Below are positions 26,870-35,273 of a stretch of DNA of 64,000 nt, in pieces. Position 1 is the first letter of the stretch, and the number at the start of each line of letters is the position of its first letter. Source of the DNA: Rhizobium sp. CCGE 510 (GTDB lineage Bacteria; Pseudomonadota; Alphaproteobacteria; Rhizobiales; Rhizobiaceae); the NCBI RefSeq assembly GCF_000292525.1, contig NZ_AEYF01000044.1, positions 496,001 to 560,000 of the forward strand, in the 5' to 3' direction. The position numbers and the translations under genes were made by a program. Below the pieces are notes generated by a model that worked only from the letters and a program-made list of their open reading frames with translations, did no database searches and was not told the DNA's origin.

Positions 26870-27646
26870 ATGTCAGAAAGCCGCACTTCCGCCGATGGCG
26901 GCATGGAGACCTCCTACGGCTTCCGTGAGGTGTCTGACGGCGAGAAGCAGGGCCTCGTCAACCAGGTGTTCCACAAGGTCGCCAAGCGCTACGACATCAT
27001 GAACGACGTCATGTCGATGGGCATGCACCGCGCCTGGAAAGATGCGATGATCTCGGCGCTGAACCCGCGCAAGGAGCCGGGTTACAAGGTACTGGACGTT
27101 GCCGGCGGCACCGGCGACATCGCCTTCCGCATCGTCGAAGCCTCCGGCCGGCAGGCGCATGCGACCGTGCTCGACATCAACGGCTCGATGCTCGGCGTCG
27201 GCGCCGAGCGGGCGGAAAAGAAGAAACTTTCCGGCAATCTCACCTTCGTCGAGGCGAATGCCGAGGAACTGCCTTTCGAGACCGGCAGCTTTGACGCCTA
27301 TACGATCGCCTTCGGCATCCGCAACGTGCCGAGGATCGATGCGGCGCTATCGGAGGCTTATCGCGTGTTGAAGCGCGGCGGACGTCTGCTGGTGCTGGAA
27401 TTTTCCGAAGTGGATATGCCGCTTCTCGACAAGATCTATGACGCCTGGTCGTTCAATGCCATTCCGCAATTCGGCAAGGCGATCACCGGCGAGGCCGAGC
27501 CCTATCAATATCTGGTGGAATCGATCCGCAAGTTCCCGAACCAGGAGAATTTCGCGGCAATGATCCGCCAGGCCGGCTTTTCGCGCGTCACCTACACCAA
27601 TTATACCGGCGGCATCGCCGCGCTGCATTCCGGCTGGAAGCTTTGA
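26870..27646 (+). CDS. ubiE: Ubiquinone/menaquinone biosynthesis C-methyltransferase UbiE
   Basis: SAM-dependent C-methyltransferase of ubiquinone synthesis. Motifs are VFHKVAKRYDIMNDVMSMGMHRAWK, the SAM loop VLDVAGGTGDIAFRI, and AFGIRNVPRIDAALSEAYRVLKRGG. Length is 258 residues with the start at ATG 26870 behind AAGGAA. ubiB follows 48 bases later, so the two quinone genes probably share a transcript. Confidence 0.97.
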   Translation: MSESRTSADGGMETSYGFREVSDGEKQGLVNQVFHKVAKRYDIMNDVMSMGMHRAWKDAMISALNPRKEPGYKVLDVAGGTGDIAFRIVEASGRQAHATVLDINGSMLGVGAERAEKKKLSGNLTFVEANAEELPFETGSFDAYTIAFGIRNVPRIDAALSEAYRVLKRGGRLLVLEFSEVDMPLLDKIYDAWSFNAIPQFGKAITGEAEPYQYLVESIRKFPNQENFAAMIRQAGFSRVTYTNYTGGIAALHSGWKL

Positions 27647-27694
27647 GGGAATGAGGCAAGAAAACACCAACCTCGGCCGGCGGGGCAGTGCAGC

Positions 27695-29269
27695 ATGAGC
27701 ACGTTCGGGGCCTATTTCCGCCTTTGGCGCGTCGGCTGGGTGCTTGTGCGCGAAGGCGTCGTGTCGGCTCTTCCATCCGAAGGTCTGCCGCCTCCGGTCG
27801 CACTCGCCAAATCCTTCGTGACAATTTTCGAGCGGAGCAAAGCGCGGCATCAGAAACGCAGCGACCGTTTGGCGCAGGCCGTCGAACGGCTCGGCCCTTC
27901 CTATGTGAAGATCGGCCAGTTCCTGGCGACACGGCCGGATGTCGTCGGCGTCGAATTCGCCAACGACCTGTCGCAGCTTCAGGATCGGATGGCGTTCTTC
28001 CCCTCGGCTGCCGCCAAGGCCAATATCGAAGGCTCGCTCGGGCGGCCGATCGGCGAACTCTATGCGAGCTTCGGCGAGCCGATCGCCGCTGCCTCGATCG
28101 CCCAGGTACATCCGGCTGAGGTCGAGACATCAGAGGGCCGCAAGAAGGTCGCCGTCAAGATCGTGCGACCCGGCGTGCGCCAGCGTTTTGCCCATGACAT
28201 CGAGGCGATGTATCTCGTCGCCCGTATGCAGGAACGTTTCCTCGCCTCCACCCGACGGCTGCGACCGATCGAGGTGACGAAGACGCTGGAGCAGACGACG
28301 AAGGTGGAGATGGACCTTCGCCTGGAGGCGGCCGCCCTTTCCGAGATCGCCGAGAATACCGAAAAAGACCCGGGCTTCCGGGTGCCGAAGGTCGACTGGG
28401 AGCGGACCGGACGCGACGTCATTACCATGGAGTGGATCGACGGCACGCGCATGTCCGACGTCGAGGGCCTGCGCGCCGCCGGCCACGATCTCAACCTGCT
28501 CGCCGATACGCTGATCCAGTCGTTCCTACGCCACACGCTGCGCGACGGCTTCTTTCATGCCGACATGCATCCGGGCAATCTGTTCGTCGATGCGGGGGGC
28601 ATGATCGTCGCCGTCGACATGGGCATCGTCGGGCGGCTCGGCAAAAAGGAGCGGAGGTTCCTCGCCGAAATCCTCTACGGCTTCATCACCCGCGATTATA
28701 TCCGCGTCGCCGAGGTGCATTTCGAGGCGGGTTATGTGCCCGGACACCACAATGTCGAGAGTTTTGCCCAGGCGATCCGGGCAATCGGCGAGCCGATCCA
28801 TGGACAGCCGGCCGAGACGATCTCGATGGGCAAGCTGCTGACGCTGCTTTTCGAAGTAACCGAACTGTTCGACATGGCGACACGGCCGGAGCTGGTGATG
28901 CTGCAGAAGACCATGGTTGTGGTCGAGGGCGTGTCGCGTATGCTCAATCCGCGCTTCAATATGTGGAAGGCATCCGAGCCGGTTGTCGGCGACTGGATCC
29001 GCACCAATCTCGGCCCGAAGCGGATCGCTACCGACATCAAGGACGGACTGAAGGCGGCTGTCAAACTCGCCGAAGCCGTGCCCGAAATCGCAGCGAAAAC
29101 CGAAAAATTCCACCATCAGCTTCTGCATATGAGCGAACACGGGCTGCGCTTCGACGCGCAGACGGCAGACGCGATCGGCAAGGCCGAGGCACGGCACAAC
29201 CGCTCGGCCAGGATCGCCCTTTGGGTCATCGCATTGACGCTTCTCTATATTGCCTGGATGGTGAACTGA
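27695..29269 (+). CDS. ubiB: UbiB, atypical kinase of ubiquinone biosynthesis
   Basis: ABC1/ADCK-type protein-kinase-like protein of 524 residues, membrane-anchored by C-terminal hydrophobic segments (the last, IALWVIALTLLYIAWMV). Family markers are the N-terminal LGPSYVKIGQFLATRPD (KxGQ motif), AAASIAQVH (the alanine-rich loop replacing the kinase glycine loop), VAVKIVRPG with the lysine, and FFHADMHPGNLFVD (catalytic Asp/Asn). It follows ubiE. Confidence 0.96.
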   Translation: MSTFGAYFRLWRVGWVLVREGVVSALPSEGLPPPVALAKSFVTIFERSKARHQKRSDRLAQAVERLGPSYVKIGQFLATRPDVVGVEFANDLSQLQDRMAFFPSAAAKANIEGSLGRPIGELYASFGEPIAAASIAQVHPAEVETSEGRKKVAVKIVRPGVRQRFAHDIEAMYLVARMQERFLASTRRLRPIEVTKTLEQTTKVEMDLRLEAAALSEIAENTEKDPGFRVPKVDWERTGRDVITMEWIDGTRMSDVEGLRAAGHDLNLLADTLIQSFLRHTLRDGFFHADMHPGNLFVDAGGMIVAVDMGIVGRLGKKERRFLAEILYGFITRDYIRVAEVHFEAGYVPGHHNVESFAQAIRAIGEPIHGQPAETISMGKLLTLLFEVTELFDMATRPELVMLQKTMVVVEGVSRMLNPRFNMWKASEPVVGDWIRTNLGPKRIATDIKDGLKAAVKLAEAVPEIAAKTEKFHHQLLHMSEHGLRFDAQTADAIGKAEARHNRSARIALWVIALTLLYIAWMVN

Positions 29270-29360
29270 TCCGCCAGTCAAAAACATCCTGTGTTCGGCA
29301 TTTAGGATATCCCATGTAACGGAGCCTCCGCTTAGTCTCACTGTTTAGGAGATATGGCAC

Positions 29361-30947
29361 ATGCATCACGAACGGCCTGGCATCGAACTTTCCGGACAAC
29401 CGCTGGGTTTTGCCCAGATGGTGACGATCGGTGCGGGCAAGGCGACGATTTCGGCGTCGGCGACCGGCATGGCCCGCATCGCGATTGCCCGCGAGGTCGT
29501 CGAGGATGCGATTGCCTCCGGCATGCCCGTCTACGGCGCGACGACCGGCGTCGGCGCCATGAAGGATGTGGAATGGTCGGCCGACGAACTCGATACCTTC
29601 AACCTCGGCCTGGTGCGCGCCCATCATTTCGGCACCGGCACACCGTTTTCCTGCAATGTCGTGCGCAATGCCATGGCGATCCGCGTCAATACGGCGCTGA
29701 CCGGCCAGGTCGGCTGCACGCCGGAGCTGATCCAGGCCTATATCAGGATGCTCGAGGCCGACCTCATCCCGGTCGTGCGCCGCACCGGCTCGATCGGCTG
29801 TGCAGATATCGGCCTGATGGGACAGATCGGCGCGGTGCTGACCGGCGTCGGCGAAGCGATCTATCGTGGCAACCGGATGCAGGCGGCAGAGGCTTTCCGG
29901 GCCGCCGGATTGGAGCCGGTGCGGATGGCGCCGCGCGACAGCCTCGCCTCGCTTAGCATCAATGCAGTGAGCTTTGCCTCGGCAGCGGAAACGACGCGCA
30001 ATGCTGCGGCTTCGATCCGCATCCTGCTGGCGACGGCGATGATGGCGGCCGGCGCGCTCGGCGCGTCCCGCGATCCCTGGAAGGCGGTCCGCCATGTCGG
30101 CACGGCGCGCGAGGCGCTGATCGGCGCCTGGCTCTGCAACGCCTCCGACGAATGGAACTGGCCGGTCGCCACGCATGTGCAGGATCCGCTCAGCCTGCGG
30201 ATGATCGCCCAGGTGTTCGGCGCGGTGATCGAAAACTTGTTGTCGACCGGCCACAAGATTCTTGCCGCCACCGGCCGCTCGGACGACAATCCGGTCGTCG
30301 TCGAAGGCCGGGTGATGACCTCGGGCGGCTCGCTGCCGCTCGATGTGACGATCCTGCTCGAATCGGCGGCGCTCTGCATGGCGCATGCGGCGCGCAATGC
30401 CTTCAACCGCTGCGTCATTCTCGGCAATGGCCAGCGGCGCGACCTGCCGGTCAATCTCGTGCCGCCGGGGCGGATCGCCACCGGTTTCGGGCCGATCATC
30501 AAGCTTGCCGGCGAGATTTTTTCGCGCGTGCTGTCGATGTCCAATCCGGTGTCGGCACAATCGCTTGTCGTCGCGGCCGGGCTGGAGGACGAGGCAGCCT
30601 TCCTGCCGCTGGTCATCGAGCGCTTCGACCGGCAGATGCGGGCGCTGAAGCGTCTCGCGGCGCTCGAGGCGCTGCTGTCTGCCCAGGCGATCGACATTCT
30701 CGGCGACGAACCGAAGGGCGTGGCCGCCATGCTCTATGAGGTGGTGCGCAAACATGCGGATTTTTATACCGTCGACCGGCCGCTTTCGGCCGAGGTAGAG
30801 GCGATCGAGGAGGAACTTGGATCGGACGACTTCGTTTCGAGGCTGACCGAGCAGGTTCCGATCGCCTCCTTCGACGACTTCTTCGCCCTCGGCTCGCTGG
30901 AGCGCATCGAGGAGCGGCTGAGCCGCCACGAGCCGGCGGCCGTCTGA
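29361..30947 (+). CDS. HAL-fold lyase lacking the MIO triad, predicted ergothionase
   Basis: Member of the histidine/phenylalanine ammonia-lyase superfamily, 528 residues. The active-site tyrosine block VYGATTGVG (Tyr58) is kept. Where HAL has GSVGASGDLAP, this protein has GSIGCADIGLMG (residues 143-154), so the Ala-Ser-Gly that forms the MIO cofactor is absent and deamination of histidine is not expected. Ergothionase, which eliminates trimethylamine from ergothioneine to give thiourocanate, is a known MIO-free branch of this fold. The neighbours (hydantoinase, carbamoylase, DUF917, urocanase homologue) fit that role. AGGAGA lies upstream of ATG 29361. Substrate identity is inferred; S-methyl-ergothioneine is an alternative. 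Confidence 0.78.
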   Translation: MHHERPGIELSGQPLGFAQMVTIGAGKATISASATGMARIAIAREVVEDAIASGMPVYGATTGVGAMKDVEWSADELDTFNLGLVRAHHFGTGTPFSCNVVRNAMAIRVNTALTGQVGCTPELIQAYIRMLEADLIPVVRRTGSIGCADIGLMGQIGAVLTGVGEAIYRGNRMQAAEAFRAAGLEPVRMAPRDSLASLSINAVSFASAAETTRNAAASIRILLATAMMAAGALGASRDPWKAVRHVGTAREALIGAWLCNASDEWNWPVATHVQDPLSLRMIAQVFGAVIENLLSTGHKILAATGRSDDNPVVVEGRVMTSGGSLPLDVTILLESAALCMAHAARNAFNRCVILGNGQRRDLPVNLVPPGRIATGFGPIIKLAGEIFSRVLSMSNPVSAQSLVVAAGLEDEAAFLPLVIERFDRQMRALKRLAALEALLSAQAIDILGDEPKGVAAMLYEVVRKHADFYTVDRPLSAEVEAIEEELGSDDFVSRLTEQVPIASFDDFFALGSLERIEERLSRHEPAAV

Positions 30948-30971
30948 TTTCGGCTGAGGGAGGGAAGCATT

Positions 30972-32351
30972 ATGGACTTCGATCTCGTTCTGCAGGGCAC
31001 GGTGGTGCTGCCGGACGGCATTGTCGAAGCGGGGTATGTTGCCGTACGTGACGGCCGCATCGCCGAGGTCGGCCTCGGCGTGCCGCCTGCGGCGCGCGAA
31101 CGGCATCTGCTCGGCAAGGCGCTGATCCTGCCCGGCGCGATCGACGCGCAGGTGCATTCGCTCTCCCAGAAGGACCAGGAGGATTTCATCTGGTCGACGC
31201 GCTCGGCAGCGGCCGGCGGCGTGACAACAATCGTCGACATGCCCTATGACGAGGGCGACCTCGTCTGCTCGGCAGCGGCAGTGAAGCGCAAGATCGATCA
31301 TGCCGGCCCGCAGGCCCGTGTCGATTTCGCGCTCTACGGCACGGTCGATCCAGACGAAGGCGCGGCGCGGATTGCCGAAATGGTCGAGGCGGGTGTTGCG
31401 GCCTTCAAATTCTCGACCTTCGGCACCGACCCCAAGCGTTTTCCGCGCATTCCCCCGGCCCTGCTCGACGCCTGCTTTGCGGCGATCGCACCGACGGGGC
31501 TGACGGCTGGTGTGCACAATGAGGACGACGAGGCGGTCCGCACCTATATGGCGCAGGTGAAGGCGAGCGGCATCACCGACTGGCGGGCGCACGGCCTGTC
31601 GCGGCCGCCGATTACCGAGCTGCTGGCGATGCATACGATTTTCGAGACCGGTGCTGCGACCGGCTGCCCCTCGCATGTGGTGCATTGCTCGCTCGGGCGC
31701 GGCTACGATATTGCCCGTTCCTATCGCCGCGACGGTTTTGCCGCGACGGTCGAGTGCTGCATCCACTATCTGACGCTCGACGAGGAAAACGACGTGAAGC
31801 GCCTCGGCGGCAAGGCGAAGATCAATCCGCCGGTGCGGCCGCGCGCTGAGGTGGAAAAGCTCTGGCGGAAGGTGGCGCAGGGCGATGTCTGGCTGGTTTC
31901 GACCGATCACGTCAGCTGGTCGGAGAACCGCAAGACCAATCCCGACATGCTTGCCAACGCCTCCGGTGTTCCTGGTCTTGAGGTGATGGTGCCGCTTTTT
32001 ATCAAAGGCGCCAGCGAGCGCGGCATTCCGCTCAGCTGGGCGGCCAAGCTGATGGCGGAAAATCCGGCCAGGCATTTCCGGCTCGACCATATCAAGGGGG
32101 CGCTGACCCCCGGCAAGGATGCCGATATCGTCGTTTTGGAGCCGCGGGAAAGCGTCTATGACGCCGCCGCAAGCGGCAACAACGTCGTCGGCTGGAGCCC
32201 TTATAACGGCATCCGCCTGCCCTGGACCGTTGCCGCTACCTATCTGCGCGGCGAGAAGATCGCCGAGGGCGGGAAGGTGCTGGCTGAACCCGGCACCGGC
32301 CGGTTCGTGCGGCCACTGCCGAGCCAGGTCATTGCAGGAGCCGGTGCATGA
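30972..32351 (+). CDS. Dihydropyrimidinase/hydantoinase-like amidohydrolase
   Basis: Cyclic amidohydrolase of 459 residues that would open hydantoin-5-propionate to N-carbamoyl-glutamate. Metal-centre elements seen are Lys146 in AAFKFSTFG (candidate carboxylated lysine), His182 in GVHNED, His235/His238 in SHVVHCS and Asp312 in VSTDH. The usual HxH motif reads DAQVH (Gln60, His62), so one ligand of the standard binuclear site is changed. C-terminal GALTPGKDADIVVL is typical of the family. It starts 24 bases after the lyase and overlaps the next gene by four. It could be an allantoinase, but no other purine gene is here. Confidence 0.82.
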   Translation: MDFDLVLQGTVVLPDGIVEAGYVAVRDGRIAEVGLGVPPAARERHLLGKALILPGAIDAQVHSLSQKDQEDFIWSTRSAAAGGVTTIVDMPYDEGDLVCSAAAVKRKIDHAGPQARVDFALYGTVDPDEGAARIAEMVEAGVAAFKFSTFGTDPKRFPRIPPALLDACFAAIAPTGLTAGVHNEDDEAVRTYMAQVKASGITDWRAHGLSRPPITELLAMHTIFETGAATGCPSHVVHCSLGRGYDIARSYRRDGFAATVECCIHYLTLDEENDVKRLGGKAKINPPVRPRAEVEKLWRKVAQGDVWLVSTDHVSWSENRKTNPDMLANASGVPGLEVMVPLFIKGASERGIPLSWAAKLMAENPARHFRLDHIKGALTPGKDADIVVLEPRESVYDAAASGNNVVGWSPYNGIRLPWTVAATYLRGEKIAEGGKVLAEPGTGRFVRPLPSQVIAGAGA

Positions 32352-33628
32352 GCCGAAATCTTCCCGTCGATGCCGGCCGGATCGCTGGAGATATCGAGGC
32401 GCTGGCAGGGATGACCGAGCCGGGTCATCCTTGGACGCGGCGGGCCTTCACGCCGCTCTTTCTCGAAGGCCGGGCCTATATCGAAGCGCGGATGAAAGCG
32501 GCAGGACTGGAAACGCGGATCGACGCCGCCGGCAATCTGATCGGCCGGCGCACTGGCCGCAAACCCTGGCTCGGCACGATCATGGTCGGTTCGCATTCCG
32601 ACACGGTGCCGGATGGTGGCCGCTTCGACGGCATTGCCGGAGTGATCTCGGCACTGGAGGTAGCGCGTGCGCTGGGTGAGCAGGGCGTGGAACTCGACCA
32701 CGATCTGGAGATCGTCGATTTTCTTGCCGAGGAGGTGAGCATCTTCGGCGTGTCCTGCGTCGGCAGCCGGGGGATGACCGGGCAATTGCCGGAGGCCTGG
32801 CTGTCGCGCGTCAGCGACGGGCGCGACCTGGCCGAAGGCATCGCTGAGGTCGGGGGCAGTCCGGACGTTCTGGCACAGCAGAAGCGGCCCGATCTGGCAG
32901 GTTTCCTCGAGCTTCATATCGAACAGGGGCCGGTGCTCGAAGCCGAAAAAGCCGATATCGGCATCGTCACCGCGATCTCGGGCATCACCCGCCTGGAGAT
33001 CATCGTCGAGGGCCGGGCCGACCATGCCGGCACGACGCCGATGGACCGGCGGGCCGACGCGCTGGTGGCGGCCTCGCAACTGGTGCTCGACATCCGCAAT
33101 GCCGCCGCCGAGCTTGCCAAGATGCCGGGGCATTTTGCAGCGACGGTCGGCGAGTTCCGGATCGAACCGAATGCCGCCAATGTCGTGCCGTCGAAAGTGG
33201 TGCTGCTGATCGATGGGCGTGCGGAAATCCGCGCCGACATGGAGGCTTTCTGCCGCTGGCTCGACGGCCATGTCGAAAAGCTCGCGGACGCCTATGGCGT
33301 GACGATCAAGGCGCCGAACCGGGTGTCCGACAATCTGCCGACGCCGGGCGATGCCGGGCTGCTGTCGACCTTGGAGGCTGCCTGCGAACGTGTCGGTGCA
33401 AAACATCGGCGCATGGCCTCCGGTGCGGGACACGACACGGCCTGGATCGCCAAGGTGGCGCCGGCGGCGATGATTTTCGTGCCTTGCCGGGACGGCCGCA
33501 GCCACTCAGTCGACGAATGGGCTGACAATGACGACATCGCGCTCGGCGCCGCCGTGCTGTTCGAGGCGGTGCGCGAGATGGACAGAAATTCGAACCAGGA
33601 GAAGCCGGATGGGACGCATACTGGTTGA
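32348..33628 (+). CDS. N-carbamoyl-L-amino-acid amidohydrolase (M20 family)
   Basis: Zinc- or manganese-dependent carbamoylase of 426 residues, predicted to release glutamate, CO2 and ammonia from N-carbamoyl-glutamate. Family motifs are MVGSHSDTVPDGGRFDGIAG (metal His and Asp), DFLAEEVSIFGVSCVGSRGM (Glu pair), LHIEQGPVLE, the ADHAGTTPMDRRADAL lid-domain histidine, and SGAGHDTAWIAKVAPAAMIFVP with RSHS. The same family includes allantoate amidohydrolase. ATGA overlap with the upstream hydantoinase and a 20-base overlap with the DUF917 gene show tight coupling. Confidence 0.9.
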   Translation: MSRNLPVDAGRIAGDIEALAGMTEPGHPWTRRAFTPLFLEGRAYIEARMKAAGLETRIDAAGNLIGRRTGRKPWLGTIMVGSHSDTVPDGGRFDGIAGVISALEVARALGEQGVELDHDLEIVDFLAEEVSIFGVSCVGSRGMTGQLPEAWLSRVSDGRDLAEGIAEVGGSPDVLAQQKRPDLAGFLELHIEQGPVLEAEKADIGIVTAISGITRLEIIVEGRADHAGTTPMDRRADALVAASQLVLDIRNAAAELAKMPGHFAATVGEFRIEPNAANVVPSKVVLLIDGRAEIRADMEAFCRWLDGHVEKLADAYGVTIKAPNRVSDNLPTPGDAGLLSTLEAACERVGAKHRRMASGAGHDTAWIAKVAPAAMIFVPCRDGRSHSVDEWADNDDIALGAAVLFEAVREMDRNSNQEKPDGTHTG

Positions 33629-34706
33629 GAAGGACGTTGAAGCGGCCGTCAAGGGTGGCTCCGTCTATGCCGCCGGCGGCGGCGGCTGGGCCGATCACGG
33701 GCGGATGCTCGGGCTTGCGGCCGTCAATGTCGGCAAGCCGGAGCTAGTCTCGATCGACGAGTTGCGCGACGAGGACTGGATCGCCACTGCGGCGGCAATC
33801 GGCGCTCCGGCCTCGACGACGCCCTGGGAAATGCAAGGCATCGACTATGTCAAGGCCGTGCAGCTGCTGCAGGAAGCGCTGGGCGAAAAGCTTTCCGGGC
33901 TGATCATCGGCCAGAACGGCAAATCTTCGACGCTGAACGGCTGGCTGCCGTCGGCGATCCTCGGCACCAAGGTGGTCGATGCGGTCGGCGATATCCGTGC
34001 CCATCCCACCGGCGACATGGGCTCGATCGGCATGGCAGCCTCGCCCGAGCCGATGATCCAGACCGCCGTCGGCGGCAATCGGTCCGAGAACCGTTATATC
34101 GAACTGGTGGTCAAGGGCGCGACGGCGAAGATCTCGCCGGTGCTGCGCGCCGCCGCCGATCAATCCGGCGGCTTCATCGCCAGCTGCCGCAATCCTCTCC
34201 GGGCCTCCTATATACGCAGCCATGCAGCGCTCGGGGGGATCTCGATGGCGCTTGCGCTTGGCGAGGCAATCATTGCGGCGGAGAGGAAGGGCGGATCAGC
34301 CGTCATCGACGCGATCTGCAAGACGACGGGCGGGCATATCCTTGCGGAGGGGATCATTACCCGCAAGGACGTCGTCTACACCAAGGAAGCCTTCGACATC
34401 GGCACGATCACCGTCGGCACGGGCGAGAAGTCGGTGACCCTGCATGTGATGAACGAATATATGGCGGTGGACGATGCGGGTGGCGGGCGGCTTGCCACTT
34501 TCCCCGCCGTCATCACCACGCTGTCACCCGAAGGCGAGCCGCTCAGCGTCGGTCAGCTCAGGGAGGGCATGCATGTCTTCATCCTGCATGTGCCCAAGGA
34601 CCTCATCCCGCTGTCGGCAAGCGTGCTCGATCCCACAGTCTATCCGGTCGTCGAAAAGGCGATGGGGGTCGAGATCGCACGTTATGCACTGGCCACGAGG
34701 GCTTGA
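33609..34706 (+). CDS. DUF917 protein, predicted thiohydantoin desulfurase
   Basis: Protein of 365 residues, opening MGRILVEKDVEAAVKGGSVY with an AAGGGGWADHGRMLG loop, and carrying VVDAVGDIRAHPTGDMGSIGM, a histidine/aspartate-rich segment. DUF917 has, to my recollection, been renamed S-methyl thiohydantoin desulfurase from work on ergothioneine catabolism. It would replace the sulfur of the thiohydantoin propionate by oxygen, giving the hydantoin used by the upstream enzyme and releasing sulfide or methanethiol. The start overlaps the carbamoylase gene by 20 bases and TfoX follows after three. Confidence 0.78.
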   Translation: MGRILVEKDVEAAVKGGSVYAAGGGGWADHGRMLGLAAVNVGKPELVSIDELRDEDWIATAAAIGAPASTTPWEMQGIDYVKAVQLLQEALGEKLSGLIIGQNGKSSTLNGWLPSAILGTKVVDAVGDIRAHPTGDMGSIGMAASPEPMIQTAVGGNRSENRYIELVVKGATAKISPVLRAAADQSGGFIASCRNPLRASYIRSHAALGGISMALALGEAIIAAERKGGSAVIDAICKTTGGHILAEGIITRKDVVYTKEAFDIGTITVGTGEKSVTLHVMNEYMAVDDAGGGRLATFPAVITTLSPEGEPLSVGQLREGMHVFILHVPKDLIPLSASVLDPTVYPVVEKAMGVEIARYALATRA

Positions 34707-34709
34707 GCC

Positions 34710-35039
34710 ATGGCGCGCGATCCCGGCCTCGAAGAATTGCTGCGCGAGGAACTCGGCGATCGGCCGGGCCTTGCCGAAAAATCGATGTTCGGCGGCTCCG
34801 CCTTCATGCTGAACGGCAATCTTCTCTGCGGTGCGCGCCACGACGGCATGCTGGTCCGTCTCGGCAGAGGCAATGACGGCTGGGCGCTGGCGCTGCCGGG
34901 CGTGATCCAGATGCTGTCCGGCGAGCGGGTGATGCAGGGCTGGGTGCGGGCGACGGCTGCGGTTTATGGCGACGATGCGCTCAGACGGCGTTTGCTCGAT
35001 GCGGCACTCGCCTATGTGGAGTCGCTGCCGGGCAAATAA
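34710..35039 (+). CDS. TfoX N-terminal domain protein
   Basis: Small soluble protein of 109 residues matching the TfoX_N domain (LAEKSMFGGSAFMLNGNLLCGARHDGMLVRL). No TfoX C-terminal domain is present, so a competence role like that of Vibrio TfoX is unlikely. ATG 34710 comes three bases after the DUF917 stop, so it is the fifth coupled gene of the cluster. Its function in the pathway is unknown; it might be a passenger or an accessory factor. Confidence 0.82.
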   Translation: MARDPGLEELLREELGDRPGLAEKSMFGGSAFMLNGNLLCGARHDGMLVRLGRGNDGWALALPGVIQMLSGERVMQGWVRATAAVYGDDALRRRLLDAALAYVESLPGK

Positions 35040-35045
35040 CCTGCG

Positions 35046-35242
35046 ACTCCCCTTCTCCCCAGCGGGGAGAAGATGTCCGAAGGACAGATGAGGGGGTGAG
35101 CGGCAGGGCCGGGAATGCCTTGAGCGCAAGCGAAGGCAAGCAAAGACGTACCGTGTGGCCCCCTCATCCGGCCCTACGGGCCACCGACCGGGGTCGAGCC
35201 ACAGGTCTCGACCCGTCCTTCGGACCCCCGCTGGGGAGAAGG
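35046..35242. repeat. Inverted intergenic repeat pair inside the catabolic cluster
   Basis: A copy at about 35046-35100 has GACTCCCCTTCTCCCCAGCG and GATGAGGGGG. An inverse copy at about 35153-35242 has TGGCCCCCTCATCCGGCCC, an insertion with GGGGTCGAGCCACAGG, and CCCCGCTGGGGAGAAGGG. Same family as the pair at 13.65-13.84 kb. It could fold into a long hairpin in the mRNA between tfoX-like and the urocanase homologue. Confidence 0.72.
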
Positions 35243-35273
35243 GAAAAGTTGAGAACCAAACGAGGAGCCCACG

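Noticed and set aside
29226..32090. 954-residue open frame on the minus strand under the catabolic cluster
   Set aside because: Composition is the mirror of the coding strand (His, Arg and Asp rich) and no family is visible; the plus-strand enzymes are clear.
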